A stretch of DNA of 64,000 bases from Paracoccus methylovorus (lineage in GTDB: Bacteria > Pseudomonadota > Alphaproteobacteria > Rhodobacterales > Rhodobacteraceae), in the NCBI RefSeq assembly GCF_016919705.1, contig NZ_CP070371.1:1145501-1209500 (forward strand). The letters are read 5' to 3'. The notes under the pieces were generated by a model. The model worked only from the letters and a program-made list of their open reading frames with translations. It searched no databases and had not been told where the DNA came from. Shown here piece after piece: positions 17,209 to 27,006 of this stretch (position 1 is its first letter; the number at the start of each line of letters is the position of its first letter). A program made the position numbers and the translations under genes.

Positions 17209-18387
17209 TCAGCGGCCCAGTTTCTCGGCCAACACCTCTTCGGTGTGCTGGCCGACCAGCGGCGGCGGCCGATCATAGGTGATGGGGGAATCCGACAGCC
17301 GCAAGGGACTGGCGCCGATCGACAACTCGCCCGCATGCGGATGCGCCACCGTCTGGCGCAAGCCACGCAGCTTGACCTGCGGCTCTTCGAAGACCTGATC
17401 CACCGTATTGATCTGGCCGCAAGGCACGACGCAGGACTCCAGCGCGGCTTGCAGTTCCGCCGATTTGCGTTTGCGCGTTTCAGCCTCGATCATCGGGATC
17501 AGTTCCTGACGATGGCCGACCCGGGCCGCATTGGTCGAATAGCGTGCATCGCTGCCCCATTCGGGATGGCCCAGTTCGGCCGCAAGACGGGCAAACTGTC
17601 CGTCATTGCCCACCGCGATGACCAGATAGCCATCCTCAGTCGGAAAGCTTTGGTACGGCACGATGGTCGCATGCCCGTTGCCAAGCCGCGTCGGCACCTT
17701 GCCCGAGATGAAGTAAGAGGTCGCGTGGTTGGACAGCATGGCCACCTGAGTATCCAGCAGCGCCATGTCGATATACTGCCCCTTGCCGCTGCGCTGCCGC
17801 TGGTGCAACGCGGCAAGAATGGCGATGGTCGCGTAAAGGCCGGTCGAAAGATCGGCCATCGCGATCCCCACCTTTTGCGGCCCGGCCCCCGGCAAACCGT
17901 CGCATTCGCCGTTGATGCTCATCATCCCGCCCATGGCCTGGATCATGAAATCATAGCCCGCCTTTCCGGCCAGCGGTCCTTCTTGTCCAAAACCGGTGAT
18001 CGAGCAATAGACCAGACCGGGGTTCACCTTGGACAGGCTTTCATAATCCAGCCCGTATTTCTTAAGCCCGCCGACCTTGTAGTTTTCAACCAGCACGTCC
18101 GCCTTGGCAGCCAGCGCGCGGATCGTCTCTTGCCCCTCGGGGGTCGAGATATCCAACGCGATCGAGCGTTTGTTACGGTTGGCGCAAAGATAATAGCTTG
18201 CGTCCCCGGGCGCGCCGGTTTCCGGGTCGGTCAGGAACGGAGGCCCCCAGCCCCGCGTATCGTCGCCGCGCCCCGGCCGCTCGACCTTGACCACATCGGC
18301 GCCAAGATCCCCCAGGATCTGCGTGGCCCATGGGCCGGCCAGAATGCGGCTGAGATCAAGAACAAAAATGTCGTCGAGGGCCTTCAT
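17209..18387 (-). CDS. Family III CoA transferase (CaiB/BaiF type)
   Basis: A 392-residue class III CoA transferase. The N-terminal segment VLDLSRILAGPWATQILGDLGA and the later KVERPG are family signatures, and Asp179 in GIAMADLSTG is the expected catalytic residue that carries the acyl-CoA intermediate. It resembles the succinyl-CoA:glutarate/dicarboxylate CoA-transferases in length and motifs. It is the last gene of the livJHMGF-thioesterase unit and would activate the imported acid, replacing the ATP-dependent ligase (PimA) missing from the divergent beta-oxidation operon. The actual acid is unknown. Confidence 0.88.
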   Translation of the reverse strand: MKALDDIFVLDLSRILAGPWATQILGDLGADVVKVERPGRGDDTRGWGPPFLTDPETGAPGDASYYLCANRNKRSIALDISTPEGQETIRALAAKADVLVENYKVGGLKKYGLDYESLSKVNPGLVYCSITGFGQEGPLAGKAGYDFMIQAMGGMMSINGECDGLPGAGPQKVGIAMADLSTGLYATIAILAALHQRQRSGKGQYIDMALLDTQVAMLSNHATSYFISGKVPTRLGNGHATIVPYQSFPTEDGYLVIAVGNDGQFARLAAELGHPEWGSDARYSTNAARVGHRQELIPMIEAETRKRKSAELQAALESCVVPCGQINTVDQVFEEPQVKLRGLRQTVAHPHAGELSIGASPLRLSDSPITYDRPPPLVGQHTEEVLAEKLGR

Positions 18388-18446
18388 GGCATTACTCCGA
18401 GGTCAGCAGTGCAGGCGCGCGGAATTCAGCACCGCGCGCCGGGATG

Positions 18447-18890
18447 TCAGGGCATGGTGCGTTCAGATCCGGTTCGATAGCGAAAGGTGCCCTCGCCAAG
18501 CCCGATCAGGTTCCCGGTCTCGTCATGCACCTCGGCGGCACAGAATATGATCTTGCGCCCGCCCCCCTTGACGCGCCCCACGGCGCGGATGCGATTTGCG
18601 CTGACCTGCCCGGCAAAGGAAACAGTCAGCGACAAGGTTACACATTGCCGGGAGGCCGCATCCACCGGCGCCCATGTCGCCGCATAGCCGCACGCGTTGT
18701 CGATCAACGAGGCCAAGGCGCCGCCGTGCAGGACACCCGCGCGATTAAGGTGGCAGGCCATCACGTCCAGTTCTATCGCCGCATATCCTTCGCGCCATTC
18801 GCTTAGCCGATAGCCCAGCAGTTCCCTGTATCCGCTGGGCTCTTCGTTCTCGCGACGGATCTGCGGATCGTCAGAGGGGGTCCGGCTCAT
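18447..18890 (-). CDS. PaaI-type hotdog-fold thioesterase
   Basis: A 147-residue hotdog protein of the PaaI/YdiI group. The motif HLNRAGVLHGGALASLIDNACGYAA at about 47-71 contains the catalytic-site HGG and the acidic residue of the central helix. Such enzymes release stalled acyl-CoA esters during CoA-dependent catabolism. It overlaps the end of the LivF gene by about 20 bases, so it belongs to the same transcription unit as the importer, and the CoA transferase follows after 59 bases. The context supports a housekeeping role that frees CoA during degradation of the imported acid. Confidence 0.85.
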   Translation of the reverse strand: MSRTPSDDPQIRRENEEPSGYRELLGYRLSEWREGYAAIELDVMACHLNRAGVLHGGALASLIDNACGYAATWAPVDAASRQCVTLSLTVSFAGQVSANRIRAVGRVKGGGRKIIFCAAEVHDETGNLIGLGEGTFRYRTGSERTMP

Positions 18891-19608
18891 TCACGATGTC
18901 TCTGGCGAAATACAGATCGTGCAGCCGATCCAGATCGACATTGGCCGCAGGCTCGGACAGCACCACCTTGCCGCCACGCACCAGATAGACGTGATCCGCG
19001 ACCTCCAGCGCCTTGTTCGTATTCTGCTCGACCAGAATGATCGTGCGCCCCTGTTGGCGCAGCCGGTCCAGGATCGTCATGACCTCATCGACCACCACCG
19101 GCGCAAGACCAAGCGAGGGTTCATCGACCAGAATCAGCTTGGGCTCTTCCATCAGTCCGCGGCCCATGGCGAGCATCTGCATCTCACCCCCCGAAAGCGA
19201 GCTGGCAAGCTGGTGCCGCCGCTCTTTCAGGCGGGGAAACATATCATAGGCGATCTCCAGGTTCTTGCGCGCGCGCGGCCGGGCACGCCGGACGAACCCG
19301 CCGATCAGCAGGTTGTCCTCGACCGTCATGTCGCGAAAGATCATCCGCCCCTCGGGGATCATGGTGACGCCATCGGCGACCATGTCCCAGGTGGGAAGAT
19401 TTGCAACCTCGTGGCCGTTGAAGCGGATCTTTCCGCTGCGCACCGGGATCAAGCCCATGATCGCGCGCATCAGCGTGGTTTTGCCGCCGCCGTTCGGCCC
19501 CAGAATGCAGGTCAGCTTTCCCTCTTCGGCGCTTAACGAAATATCCCAAAGGACGTTGATCGCGCCATAACCCGCGCGCAGGGCCTCGACTTCAATGAGC
19601 TTCGCCAC
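18871..19608 (-). CDS. livF: Branched-chain amino acid-type ABC transporter ATP-binding protein LivF
   Basis: A 245-residue LivF-type ATPase. Walker A is GPNGGGKTT, the signature is LSGGEMQML, Walker B is LILVDEPSLGLAP, and the switch region is VEQNTNKAL. It pairs with LivG just upstream (17-base overlap) to power the LivHM channel. Liv-family importers also carry aromatic and aliphatic carboxylates and amides. Here the thioesterase, CoA transferase and divergent beta-oxidation genes suggest an organic acid rather than leucine. Confidence 0.9.
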   Translation of the reverse strand: MAKLIEVEALRAGYGAINVLWDISLSAEEGKLTCILGPNGGGKTTLMRAIMGLIPVRSGKIRFNGHEVANLPTWDMVADGVTMIPEGRMIFRDMTVEDNLLIGGFVRRARPRARKNLEIAYDMFPRLKERRHQLASSLSGGEMQMLAMGRGLMEEPKLILVDEPSLGLAPVVVDEVMTILDRLRQQGRTIILVEQNTNKALEVADHVYLVRGGKVVLSEPAANVDLDRLHDLYFARDIVNEPDPL

Positions 19609-20305
19609 CGGTATAGCTCCTGATCACTTCGGGATTGCGGAAAACCTCGTCGGGGCTGCCGTCGGCGATGGCTTTGCCGAAGTTCAGCACGATGACGCGC
19701 GGACAGGTGTTCGAGATCGTTTCGATGTCATGCTCGACCATCAGCAGCGCGACACCAAAGCGTCGACGGGCATCATCGAGGGTACGCATGAAGGCACGTT
19801 TGCCCGCTGTTTCGATCCCGGCAAGCACCTCGTCCAGCAACAGCAGTTTCGGCTCGGTCGCCAATGCCTTGCCGACTTCGAGTGCCTTTTGCTCGGTCAG
19901 CGCAAGCGAGGTTGCTGCATCCATCTGCGCCTTGTGGCCAAGGCCGGTGATATCAAGGATCTCGTCGATACGATGCGGGTCGATCCGGCCGGTGCCAAAA
20001 CGCTGCGCGACCAGCAGGTTCTCGCGGACGGTCAGCTCGTGCATCGGTTGGGGCACCTGAAACGCCCGGCCGATGCCGATGCGGGCGCGTTGGTGGACCG
20101 GCAGATTGGTCAGGTCGTGATCAAAAAAGCGAACCTTGCCCGTCGTCGGGCGCACAAGACCCGAGATCGCGTTGAACAATGTCGTCTTGCCGGCGCCGTT
20201 CGGCCCGACAAGGCCCATGACCTCGTGCTCGGCCAGTTCGAACGAGACATCCGAGACCGCCACAAGCCCGCCGAATGCCACCGTGATACGATCAAGCTTC
20301 AGCAT
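19592..20305 (-). CDS. livG: Branched-chain amino acid-type ABC transporter ATP-binding protein LivG
   Basis: A 237-residue LivG-type ATPase from the ATG at 20305 (MLKLDRITVAFGGLVA). Walker A is GPNGAGKTT; in place of the usual LSGGQ it has the segment SLALTEQKALEVGKAL, a degenerate signature found in this type of importer; Walker B is LLLLDEVLAGIE. The frame is open 29 codons further upstream inside the LivM gene, without similarity. It overlaps LivM by 14 bases and LivF by 17, giving a tightly coupled operon. Its partner subunits are the neighbouring LivF, LivM and LivH. Confidence 0.88.
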   Translation of the reverse strand: MLKLDRITVAFGGLVAVSDVSFELAEHEVMGLVGPNGAGKTTLFNAISGLVRPTTGKVRFFDHDLTNLPVHQRARIGIGRAFQVPQPMHELTVRENLLVAQRFGTGRIDPHRIDEILDITGLGHKAQMDAATSLALTEQKALEVGKALATEPKLLLLDEVLAGIETAGKRAFMRTLDDARRRFGVALLMVEHDIETISNTCPRVIVLNFGKAIADGSPDEVFRNPEVIRSYTGGEAH

Positions 20306-21251
20306 TGCGGTCCTCCTTCGCGAAGATCCGTCCCAGCCACGGCAACAGACCCCGCGGCGAGAAGATGACGATTGCCGCCAAAGCCGCGCCAAGGATCAAC
20401 TGATGCCCCGCCGGCATATACGCTTTGAACACAAGCTGGTCGGCCAGATAGACGATCAGCGCGCCGGCGACCGGACCCCAAAGTGTCCTGTAGCCGCCAA
20501 AGATGGCCGCAACGATGGCAAGCGTCGTCCACGACCCGGCAAATGCGTAGTCGGGCTCAAGGAAGTTGATGTAATGCGCGTTGAAGGCGCCCATGAGCCC
20601 GGTGAAAAACGCCGAGACGACCAGCATCATCGCCTTGAGCAGCGTGGCATTGACTCCCACGACCCGGGTGGCGTCCTCGCTTTCATGCATGGCGCGCAGC
20701 GCCAGACCCTCGGGGCTGCGCCGGATCAGCGCGTAGGCCAACACCGTCATCAGCACGAGCGTCAGCACCACATAATAGCCGCCGATCTTGCTGCCGAAGT
20801 CAAAGCCGCCGATCGCCGGCAGGCGCGGGATCGACAGGATGCCCGCAGCGCCATTGGTCAGCCAGCTAAGCTCGGTCGCCAGAATGCGCAGGATTTCCGA
20901 AAATGCCAGGATCGCCAGCGCGAAATAGGGCCCGCGCAAGCGCAGCGCCGGCAGCGTCAGCAACGAAAACAGCGCCGCCATCACGCCCCCCGCCAGCAGG
21001 CCGGCAAAGACGTTCCAGCCCGCCGAACTGGCCAACAGCGCCGACGTATAGGCCCCGACGCCGAAAAACGCCGCGTGACCAAAGCTGACCAGCCCGCCCA
21101 GATTACCCAGCATGGCCCAGGCAAGCGCCACCCCGGCAATGGTCAGCGCCGAGACGATCAGCCCGATGACGTAATTGTTGTTTCCAAGCAGCAGCGGCAC
21201 CAGCACATAGGCCGCGGCAATCAAAACCGGAAGAATATAGCGGGTCATCAT
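20292..21251 (-). CDS. livM: Branched-chain amino acid-type ABC transporter permease LivM
   Basis: A 319-residue polytopic permease of the LivM family with about eight to ten hydrophobic segments; GHAAFFGVGAYTSALLA and the cytoplasmic loop RRSPEGLALRAMHESEDATRVVGVN are family hallmarks. Two adjacent ATG codons (21251 and 21248) overlap the LivH stop; either could be the start. The long open stretch upstream lies inside LivH and is not used. It forms the channel together with LivH. Confidence 0.88.
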   Translation of the reverse strand: MMTRYILPVLIAAAYVLVPLLLGNNNYVIGLIVSALTIAGVALAWAMLGNLGGLVSFGHAAFFGVGAYTSALLASSAGWNVFAGLLAGGVMAALFSLLTLPALRLRGPYFALAILAFSEILRILATELSWLTNGAAGILSIPRLPAIGGFDFGSKIGGYYVVLTLVLMTVLAYALIRRSPEGLALRAMHESEDATRVVGVNATLLKAMMLVVSAFFTGLMGAFNAHYINFLEPDYAFAGSWTTLAIVAAIFGGYRTLWGPVAGALIVYLADQLVFKAYMPAGHQLILGAALAAIVIFSPRGLLPWLGRIFAKEDRNAEA

Positions 21252-22123
21252 CCGCGCCTCCTGACACGACCGAAGAGACCAGAGGGCATCACCAGCAGCA
21301 CGACAAGGAACAGCACCATCCCGACCAGTTCCTGCAAGGCCGAGGACCAAAGCGTCGCGGTCAGCGCCTCGGCCACGCCGATCAGGACCGCGCCCACCAG
21401 GACACCCGGCACCGAGCCCATGCCGGCAAGCACCGTGATGATGAAAGCCTTGATGGTCAGCGCATGTCCCAGCGCAGGCTGGATGACCTTGCCGGTAAAC
21501 AGTGCAATCCCGGCGACCGAGGCCAATAGCCCTGCCACCGCGAACGAGAGCAGCTCGGTAGAGCGCGGGTTGATCCCCATCAGCTTTGCCGCATCACGGT
21601 CGGACGAAACGGCACGCAGCGCCCGCCCATACCAGGTTTTGGAAAGCCACCACCAAACCCCGCCGACCAGGCACAACCCGACAATGGCGAACAGAATTTC
21701 GGAGTTCATCGCAAACAGCGTATCGCCCACGGTCATCGCATCCAGATACCATGCCGTCCCGGTCGACCGGATGTCGGCCGACCATGTCATCAGGATCGCA
21801 TTCGTCAGAATGATGCCGATGCCAAAGGTCAGGATCAGCGAGTTGATCTCGCGGTCCGTCTTGACCCGTGTCAGCAGCAGATAGATCAGCACGCTGGTGA
21901 TGCCGACGATCACGATGGCGAAAGGCAGCGCCGTGACCGGGTCGAGGCCAAAGCGGCTTTCCGCCGTATAGGCAATGTAACCTGCCAGCAGCACCAACTC
22001 GCCATGGGCAAGGTTAATGACGCGCATGGTGCCAAAGACCAGCGCGAGGCCAAGGGCGATAAGCGCGTAATACGCACCCGCCAACACCCCTGAAAAAACA
22101 GACTGAGCCAGAAGATCGAACAT
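21248..22123 (-). CDS. livH: Branched-chain amino acid-type ABC transporter permease LivH
   Basis: A 291-residue LivH-family permease. GLALVFGTMRVINLAHGELVLLAGY near the N-terminus and the loop YGRALRAVSSDRDAAKLMGIN are the typical signatures, the second being the ATPase contact. It is the second gene after the binding protein, separated from it by 70 bases that contain a stable hairpin. It makes the membrane pore with LivM. Confidence 0.9.
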   Translation of the reverse strand: MFDLLAQSVFSGVLAGAYYALIALGLALVFGTMRVINLAHGELVLLAGYIAYTAESRFGLDPVTALPFAIVIVGITSVLIYLLLTRVKTDREINSLILTFGIGIILTNAILMTWSADIRSTGTAWYLDAMTVGDTLFAMNSEILFAIVGLCLVGGVWWWLSKTWYGRALRAVSSDRDAAKLMGINPRSTELLSFAVAGLLASVAGIALFTGKVIQPALGHALTIKAFIITVLAGMGSVPGVLVGAVLIGVAEALTATLWSSALQELVGMVLFLVVLLVMPSGLFGRVRRRG

Positions 22124-22154
22124 TCCGTCCTACCTTACGATCCTGATTATGGGT

Positions 22155-22175
22155 GGGCGGCGCGTGGCGCCGCCC
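22155..22175 (-). promoter_or_regulatory. Intercistronic hairpin after the livJ-type gene
   Basis: A nine-base-pair stem GGGCGGCGC/GCGCCGCCC with a three-base loop lies between the binding-protein stop and LivH. No T-run follows. This is the usual position for a structure that stabilises binding-protein mRNA and lowers read-through to the membrane genes. Confidence 0.5.
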
Positions 22176-22193
22176 GGCAAAGACGGAAGGAAA

Positions 22194-23351
22194 TCACCAC
22201 GGAACGCTGGGGAATACAGGCTGGCCGGTTGCCGCATCCGACGGCCAGACAAGAACGACTTTTCCGTCCTGATGCTGACCCATGCGGTGGGTGAAGTTGA
22301 CGTTTTCGCCGGTTGCGTCGAATTCCACTGGGCCAATCAGCGTGTCGGTCCGGGCCTTGCGCAGTTCATCGGCGATGCCGCCCTGCCCAATGGTTCCCGC
22401 ATCGGCGGCCTTTGCGGCAGCCTCGAACAGCAGCATCGACTGCACATAGCCGAAGATACCCAGATAGTCGGGTTCCTTGTCGAACAGCCGCTTATAGGTG
22501 TCGGCGAATTCCTTTTCCTCGGGGGTGTTGAATTCGGCCGGGAAGGAAAGGGTCGAGGTCCCGTAAACACCTTGCATCAGGTCGGGGAAATCGCTCCACA
22601 TCTTGGGCGTGGCAAGCGACCAGACGCCAGAGACGGCTTTGACATCGGGCTTCAGCACCTTTGCCGCGCGCAGGATGCCGACATAATCGTTTTCATAGCC
22701 GATCATCGCGATGGCCTCGGGACGGTCGCGCAGCTTGATCTTGTTGACGATGGGCTTGAAGTCGGTCACGGCCGGATCAAAGGGATGCATCCCAACGGTC
22801 TTCCCCTCTTCAACCCAAGCTTTTTCAAGCTCCTTCGCGACCTCTTCGGTCGCCTCCTTGGTCGAATAGATGATGGAAACCGACTCGATGCCCTGTTCGC
22901 TGAAATAGTGGTGAAGCGCCTTCGCATAACCAGCCGAACTGTTGATGCGGAAAAAATTCTGCAGCCCGCGCTTGGGCAATTCGGCGGCCACGCCACCCGA
23001 GGTTATATAGACCTTGTTCAGCCGCTCAGCCACGTCCGATGCCGGGCCAATGATGTTCGAGCCATAACCGCCGGTAAAGGCGATCGCACCCTGAGCATCC
23101 AGCTTTTCGATCGCGGCAACGGCCTTTGCCGGCTGCGATTCATCGTCCACCGTCAGGATCTTTACCGTGTGGCTGCCGTTCGTGCGGTTGAAGATGTCTG
23201 CGGCGACCTGAATCCCCTCGTTCATCCCGGCGCCGACACGGGCCAGCGCGCCCGTCAGCGGCAGTTCCGAACCGATTACCAACTCGTCCGCATATGCGGG
23301 CGTCATTGCCGCCGCCAGTGCAAGCAGCGACGCAGCCATGAGTTTTTTCAT
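22194..23351 (-). CDS. Liv-type ABC transporter substrate-binding protein (Peripla_BP_6)
   Basis: A 385-residue periplasmic binding protein with a Sec signal peptide (MKKLMAASLLALAAAMTPAYA, residues 1-21) and a mature start ADELVIGSELPLTGALARVG typical of the LivJ/amide-binding group. The ATG at 23351 follows a GGGAG site; the frame is open 52 codons further upstream but that part is arginine-rich and unlike the family. It is the first gene of the leftward unit livJ-H-M-G-F-thioesterase-CoA transferase and faces the beta-oxidation operon. The ligand is not known and is probably a carboxylic acid. Confidence 0.88.
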   Translation of the reverse strand: MKKLMAASLLALAAAMTPAYADELVIGSELPLTGALARVGAGMNEGIQVAADIFNRTNGSHTVKILTVDDESQPAKAVAAIEKLDAQGAIAFTGGYGSNIIGPASDVAERLNKVYITSGGVAAELPKRGLQNFFRINSSAGYAKALHHYFSEQGIESVSIIYSTKEATEEVAKELEKAWVEEGKTVGMHPFDPAVTDFKPIVNKIKLRDRPEAIAMIGYENDYVGILRAAKVLKPDVKAVSGVWSLATPKMWSDFPDLMQGVYGTSTLSFPAEFNTPEEKEFADTYKRLFDKEPDYLGIFGYVQSMLLFEAAAKAADAGTIGQGGIADELRKARTDTLIGPVEFDATGENVNFTHRMGQHQDGKVVLVWPSDAATGQPVFPSVPW

Positions 23352-23722
23352 GTAGCGATCTCCCAGTAAATGCTGCCGTTTCGACCGCGCGTTTGCGCCA
23401 AAGTTATGCAGGAATTTCATTCCACGCCGACGCTGAGTCGTCCCGGCTCCCCCACCGCCCGAAGGCATTCGTGGCGATTGCTTGCACGGCCTGCGCCGAG
23501 CTGTCAATAAAAATGGAATCTAATTTCGATACACGGAACAAAGCACAAAGATAAACTGTTGTTATGTCTTGCGAACCTGATCACTGCGACCTGTAGCCAC
23601 ACCATAATCCAGGGACAATCGGCCCAAATCCGGCATTTTTACGTTTGACAGACCGGCAAAACAGCGCAAGTAATTCCGCTATACGATGTAATATTTCGTT
23701 AGATGGAATATAAGGTGAAAAG
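23352..23722. promoter_or_regulatory. Divergent promoter region between importer and beta-oxidation operons
   Basis: About 370 bases without a gene, AT-richer than the flanks, between the divergent binding-protein and PimF-like genes. An 11-base element, ATGGAATCTAA at 23513-23523 and ATGGAATATAA at 23703-23713, occurs twice in direct orientation; the second copy is just upstream of the PimF-like start. These may be regulator half-sites, but this is weak evidence. I see no small ORF or RNA. Confidence 0.45.
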
Positions 23723-25822
23723 ATGAACAGTCGCACAACGACCGCCCAGGCGTCTGTCAATTATTCGGTCATCGATGGGGTTGCGGTCGCTCTGCTGGAT
23801 GCGCTGCCGGTCAATGCCCTTTCCGTATACCTGCGGCGCGAGCTTTGCGATGCAATGGATCGCGCTGCCGCAGACCCGACGGTGCGCGCTGTCGTGCTTG
23901 GCAGCACAGGAAAAATCTTTTGCGCCGGGGCCGATATCACCGAATTCGGCAAGCCGCCCGTTGCCCCCTCATTGCCCGAAGTGCTGTCCAGAATAGAGGG
24001 TTCGCCCAAACCTGTCGTCGCAGCGATAAACGGTGCGGCGCTTGGCGGGGGTTGCGAACTGACGCTGGCCTGCCATGCCCGTGTTGCCGGGCCAAAGGCC
24101 GGTTTCGGCCTGCCCGAGGTCAAGCTGGGCCTCATCCCGGGGGCCGGCGGAACGCAGCGGTTGCCACGCATTCTGCCGCCCGCCGATGCCTTTGCCATGA
24201 TGCTGTCCGGCAGGTCGATAAAGGCGGACGAGGCCGCGGCAAAAGGACTGGCCGACGAGATCGCAAATGACCCCATCGCAGCGGCGCGGGCGCTTGCACT
24301 GCGTCTGGCGGATGCCGGGAGCTGGCCTGTTACCTCGGCCCGCAAAATTGCGGACGGTGGGGCCGAAGCCTTTGCCGAAGCCGCAGCTGACGCAAGACGC
24401 AAGCACGGCGGCCTTCTCAGCACCGGCGCGCTGATCCGGGCGGTTCAGGCGGCACTGACAAAGCCGTTTCAGGAAGGGCTTGCGGTCGAGCGCGAGGAGT
24501 TTCTGAAACTTATCCCCTCCGATCAGGCGGTGGCGCTGCGTCATGTGTTCTTTGCCGAACGTATCGCTGGGCATATCCCGGGGATGACAAAGGAAATGTC
24601 GGCGCGGGCCGTGGAAAGCGTCGCGATCATCGGCGCAGGCACAATGGGCGGCGGCATTGCGATGACCTTTGCCAACGCCGGTATCCCGGTGCGGTTGATC
24701 GAAACCTCGCGAGAGCTTCTCGACAAGGGCATCGGGCGGATTCGCGACAATTACGCCGTTTCGGTCCAGCGCGGCTCCATGTCCCAAGATGCGATGGATG
24801 CCGTGCTGGCGCAGATCGACGGCGCCGTCGGGCTTGAGGGTGTGGCGGCGGCAGACCTCGTGATCGAGGCGGTTTTCGAGGATATGGACGTCAAGCGCCA
24901 GATCTTTGCCGAGATCGGCCGGTTCGCGAAGCCCGGGGCGATCCTTGCCACGAACACCTCTTATCTGGACGTGAATGAGATCGCGCAGGCATCGGGCCGC
25001 CCCGCTGACGTGCTGGGGCTGCACTTCTTTTCACCCGCGAACGTGATGCGGCTTCTTGAGGTGGTGCGCGCGGACGAAACGGCCCCCGACGTTCTGGCAA
25101 CGGCCGTCGCTTTGGGGCGGCGGATCGGCAAGCTTCCGGTGGTTTCCGGCGTCTGCTTCGGCTTCATCGGCAACCGTATGCTCGCGCAGCGCACCCGTGC
25201 GGCCGAGCGGCTGCTTCTGGCGGGCAACAGTCCCACCGGAATCGATGCAGCGATCACCGCTTTTGGCTTTCGCATGGGACAGTTTGCGATGCTCGATCTC
25301 GCCGGGATCGACATTGGCTGGCGCACGCGCAAAGCCTTTGGCGGGTTCGCCCCGGTGGGTGATCGGCTGGCCGAGATGGGTCGTTTTGGGCAAAAGACCG
25401 GGCGCGGATTCTATATCTATGCCGAAGGGCAACGAAAAGGCACCCCCGACCCCGAGGTCGCCGCAATCGCGGCATCCGAGGCAAGGGCGCTTGGTATCAC
25501 GCCCGAACTGCTGGCGCGCGACCAGCTTATCGAGCGGCTGTTCTATCCGATGGTGAACGAAGGTGTCCGTATCCTCGACGAGGGGATCGCCTATCGTCCG
25601 TCGGATATAGATCTGGTGTGGATCAACGGCTACGGCTGGCCGAACTGGACCGGAGGGCCGATGTTCTGGGCCGACCAGGTCGGTCTGGACAGGATCGTGG
25701 CCTCGCTGACCGAACAGGCCGAGCGCCTGAATGCCCCCGAACTCGTCCCTGCGCCGCTGCTCGTCCAGCTTGCTGCCGAAGGCCGGAATTTGGCCTCGCT
25801 GACCAAAGGAAACCAAGTATGA
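23723..25822 (+). CDS. Bifunctional enoyl-CoA hydratase/3-hydroxyacyl-CoA dehydrogenase, PimF-like
   Basis: A 699-residue fusion. The N-terminal crotonase domain (about 12-200) carries both catalytic glutamates, Glu112 in [12 protein letters not shown] and Glu132 in [16 protein letters not shown] second domain from about 295 has the NAD-binding motif [12 protein letters not shown] and the C-terminal 3-hydroxyacyl-CoA dehydrogenase helical domains. It performs hydration and NAD-dependent oxidation in beta-oxidation. It is the first gene of an operon in the order PimF, PimB, PimC, PimD, PimE known from Rhodopseudomonas palustris pimelate degradation; its stop overlaps the thiolase start (ATGA). 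Fatty-acid FadJ-type function is the alternative. Confidence 0.9.
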   Translation: MNSRTTTAQASVNYSVIDGVAVALLDALPVNALSVYLRRELCDAMDRAAADPTVRAVVLGSTGKIFCAGADITEFGKPPVAPSLPEVLSRIEGSPKPVVAAINGAALGGGCELTLACHARVAGPKAGFGLPEVKLGLIPGAGGTQRLPRILPPADAFAMMLSGRSIKADEAAAKGLADEIANDPIAAARALALRLADAGSWPVTSARKIADGGAEAFAEAAADARRKHGGLLSTGALIRAVQAALTKPFQEGLAVEREEFLKLIPSDQAVALRHVFFAERIAGHIPGMTKEMSARAVESVAIIGAGTMGGGIAMTFANAGIPVRLIETSRELLDKGIGRIRDNYAVSVQRGSMSQDAMDAVLAQIDGAVGLEGVAAADLVIEAVFEDMDVKRQIFAEIGRFAKPGAILATNTSYLDVNEIAQASGRPADVLGLHFFSPANVMRLLEVVRADETAPDVLATAVALGRRIGKLPVVSGVCFGFIGNRMLAQRTRAAERLLLAGNSPTGIDAAITAFGFRMGQFAMLDLAGIDIGWRTRKAFGGFAPVGDRLAEMGRFGQKTGRGFYIYAEGQRKGTPDPEVAAIAASEARALGITPELLARDQLIERLFYPMVNEGVRILDEGIAYRPSDIDLVWINGYGWPNWTGGPMFWADQVGLDRIVASLTEQAERLNAPELVPAPLLVQLAAEGRNLASLTKGNQV

Positions 25823-27003
25823 CCAAGGCCGTCATCGTTTCGACCGCGCGCACGCCCATCGGCAAGGCGCATCGCGGATATTTCAACCTGACAAAGGGTG
25901 CCGACATGGCGGCCCACGCCATCCGCGCGGCATTGCGGAAATCCGCCGTCGAGCCGGACGCCGTCGAAGAGGTCGTCTTTGGCTGCGGCTATCCCGAGGC
26001 GGCAACCGGCGGAAACGTGGCACGCCATGGCGCGATCATGGCCGGGCTTCCCGTAGGTTCGGCCGGTGTAACGGTCAGCCGCTTTTGCGCCTCGGGGCTG
26101 GAGGCGGTTGCCAATGCAGCCGCACGCATCAGCCGCGACAGGGTTCCCGTCGCCGTCGCGGGGGGGGGCGAATCGATCAGCCTTGTCCAGCCGGTCGTGC
26201 GCCGGGATCTTGTCCAGAACCCTTGGCTTTTGCAGTATAAACCCGAAATCTATGCCACGATGATCGAGACGGCGGATAACGTCGCCCACCGTTATGGCAT
26301 CTCGCGCGAGGATCAGGACCATTTCTCGGTCGAAAGCCAGCGCCGCACCGCAGCCGCGCAGGCAGCGGGACTGTTTGACGAAGAGATCGTGCCGATGGAC
26401 GTCACCTATCAGGTGACGAACAAGGAAACCGGCGAGACCTCGACCCATCAGGGCCGCATCGAAAAGGATGAGGGCAACCGTCCCGACACCACCTATGAGG
26501 CGCTTGCCCGGCTCAAACCTGTGCGGGGCGAGGATCAATTCATCACCGCCGGCAATGCCAGCCAGCTTTCGGACGGGGCTTCGGCGCTTGTCATGATGTC
26601 CGAAACCGAAGCCAGGGCGCGGGGCCTAACGCCGCTTGGCAGCTTTGTCGGCTATGCGACGGCAGGGTGCGAGCCCGATGAGATGGGCATCGGCCCGGTC
26701 TTTGCCGTGCCGCGGCTTTTGGAACGCAACGGGTTGACGGTCGACGACATCGACCTGTGGGAGCTGAACGAGGCTTTTGCCTCGCAATCGCTTTACTGCA
26801 TCCGCAAGCTGGGGCTGGACCCGGACAAGGTCAACGTGAACGGCGGCGCAATCGCGATTGGCCATCCGTTCGGCATGTCCGGCGCGCGTCTTGCCGGACA
26901 TGCGCTTTTGGAAGGCCGCAGGCGCGGCGCGCGATATGCGGTCGTCACCATGTGCGTCGCAGGCGGCATGGGTGCTGCCGGCCTTTTTGAAATCGGGAGC
27001 TGA
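25819..27003 (+). CDS. Acetyl-CoA acyltransferase (thiolase), PimB-like
   Basis: A 394-residue thiolase. Nucleophile Cys90 is in [11 protein letters not shown]; the C-terminal catalytic pair is His349 in [12 protein letters not shown] and Cys379 in [12 protein letters not shown]. It cleaves 3-oxoacyl-CoA to acetyl-CoA and a shortened acyl-CoA. The start at 25819 overlaps the preceding stop; the frame extends 67 codons upstream inside the PimF-like gene but the family begins at [16 protein letters not shown] run of nine Gs (26160-26168) lies within the coding region at the VAGGGE segment, unusual but in frame. Confidence 0.92.
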   Translation: MTKAVIVSTARTPIGKAHRGYFNLTKGADMAAHAIRAALRKSAVEPDAVEEVVFGCGYPEAATGGNVARHGAIMAGLPVGSAGVTVSRFCASGLEAVANAAARISRDRVPVAVAGGGESISLVQPVVRRDLVQNPWLLQYKPEIYATMIETADNVAHRYGISREDQDHFSVESQRRTAAAQAAGLFDEEIVPMDVTYQVTNKETGETSTHQGRIEKDEGNRPDTTYEALARLKPVRGEDQFITAGNASQLSDGASALVMMSETEARARGLTPLGSFVGYATAGCEPDEMGIGPVFAVPRLLERNGLTVDDIDLWELNEAFASQSLYCIRKLGLDPDKVNVNGGAIAIGHPFGMSGARLAGHALLEGRRRGARYAVVTMCVAGGMGAAGLFEIGS

Positions 27004-27006
27004 GCC

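Noticed and set aside
20136..21884. A 582-codon plus-strand frame opposite the livGMH genes
   Set aside because: It is antisense to three overlapping transporter genes with clear motifs; composition is typical of a shadow frame.
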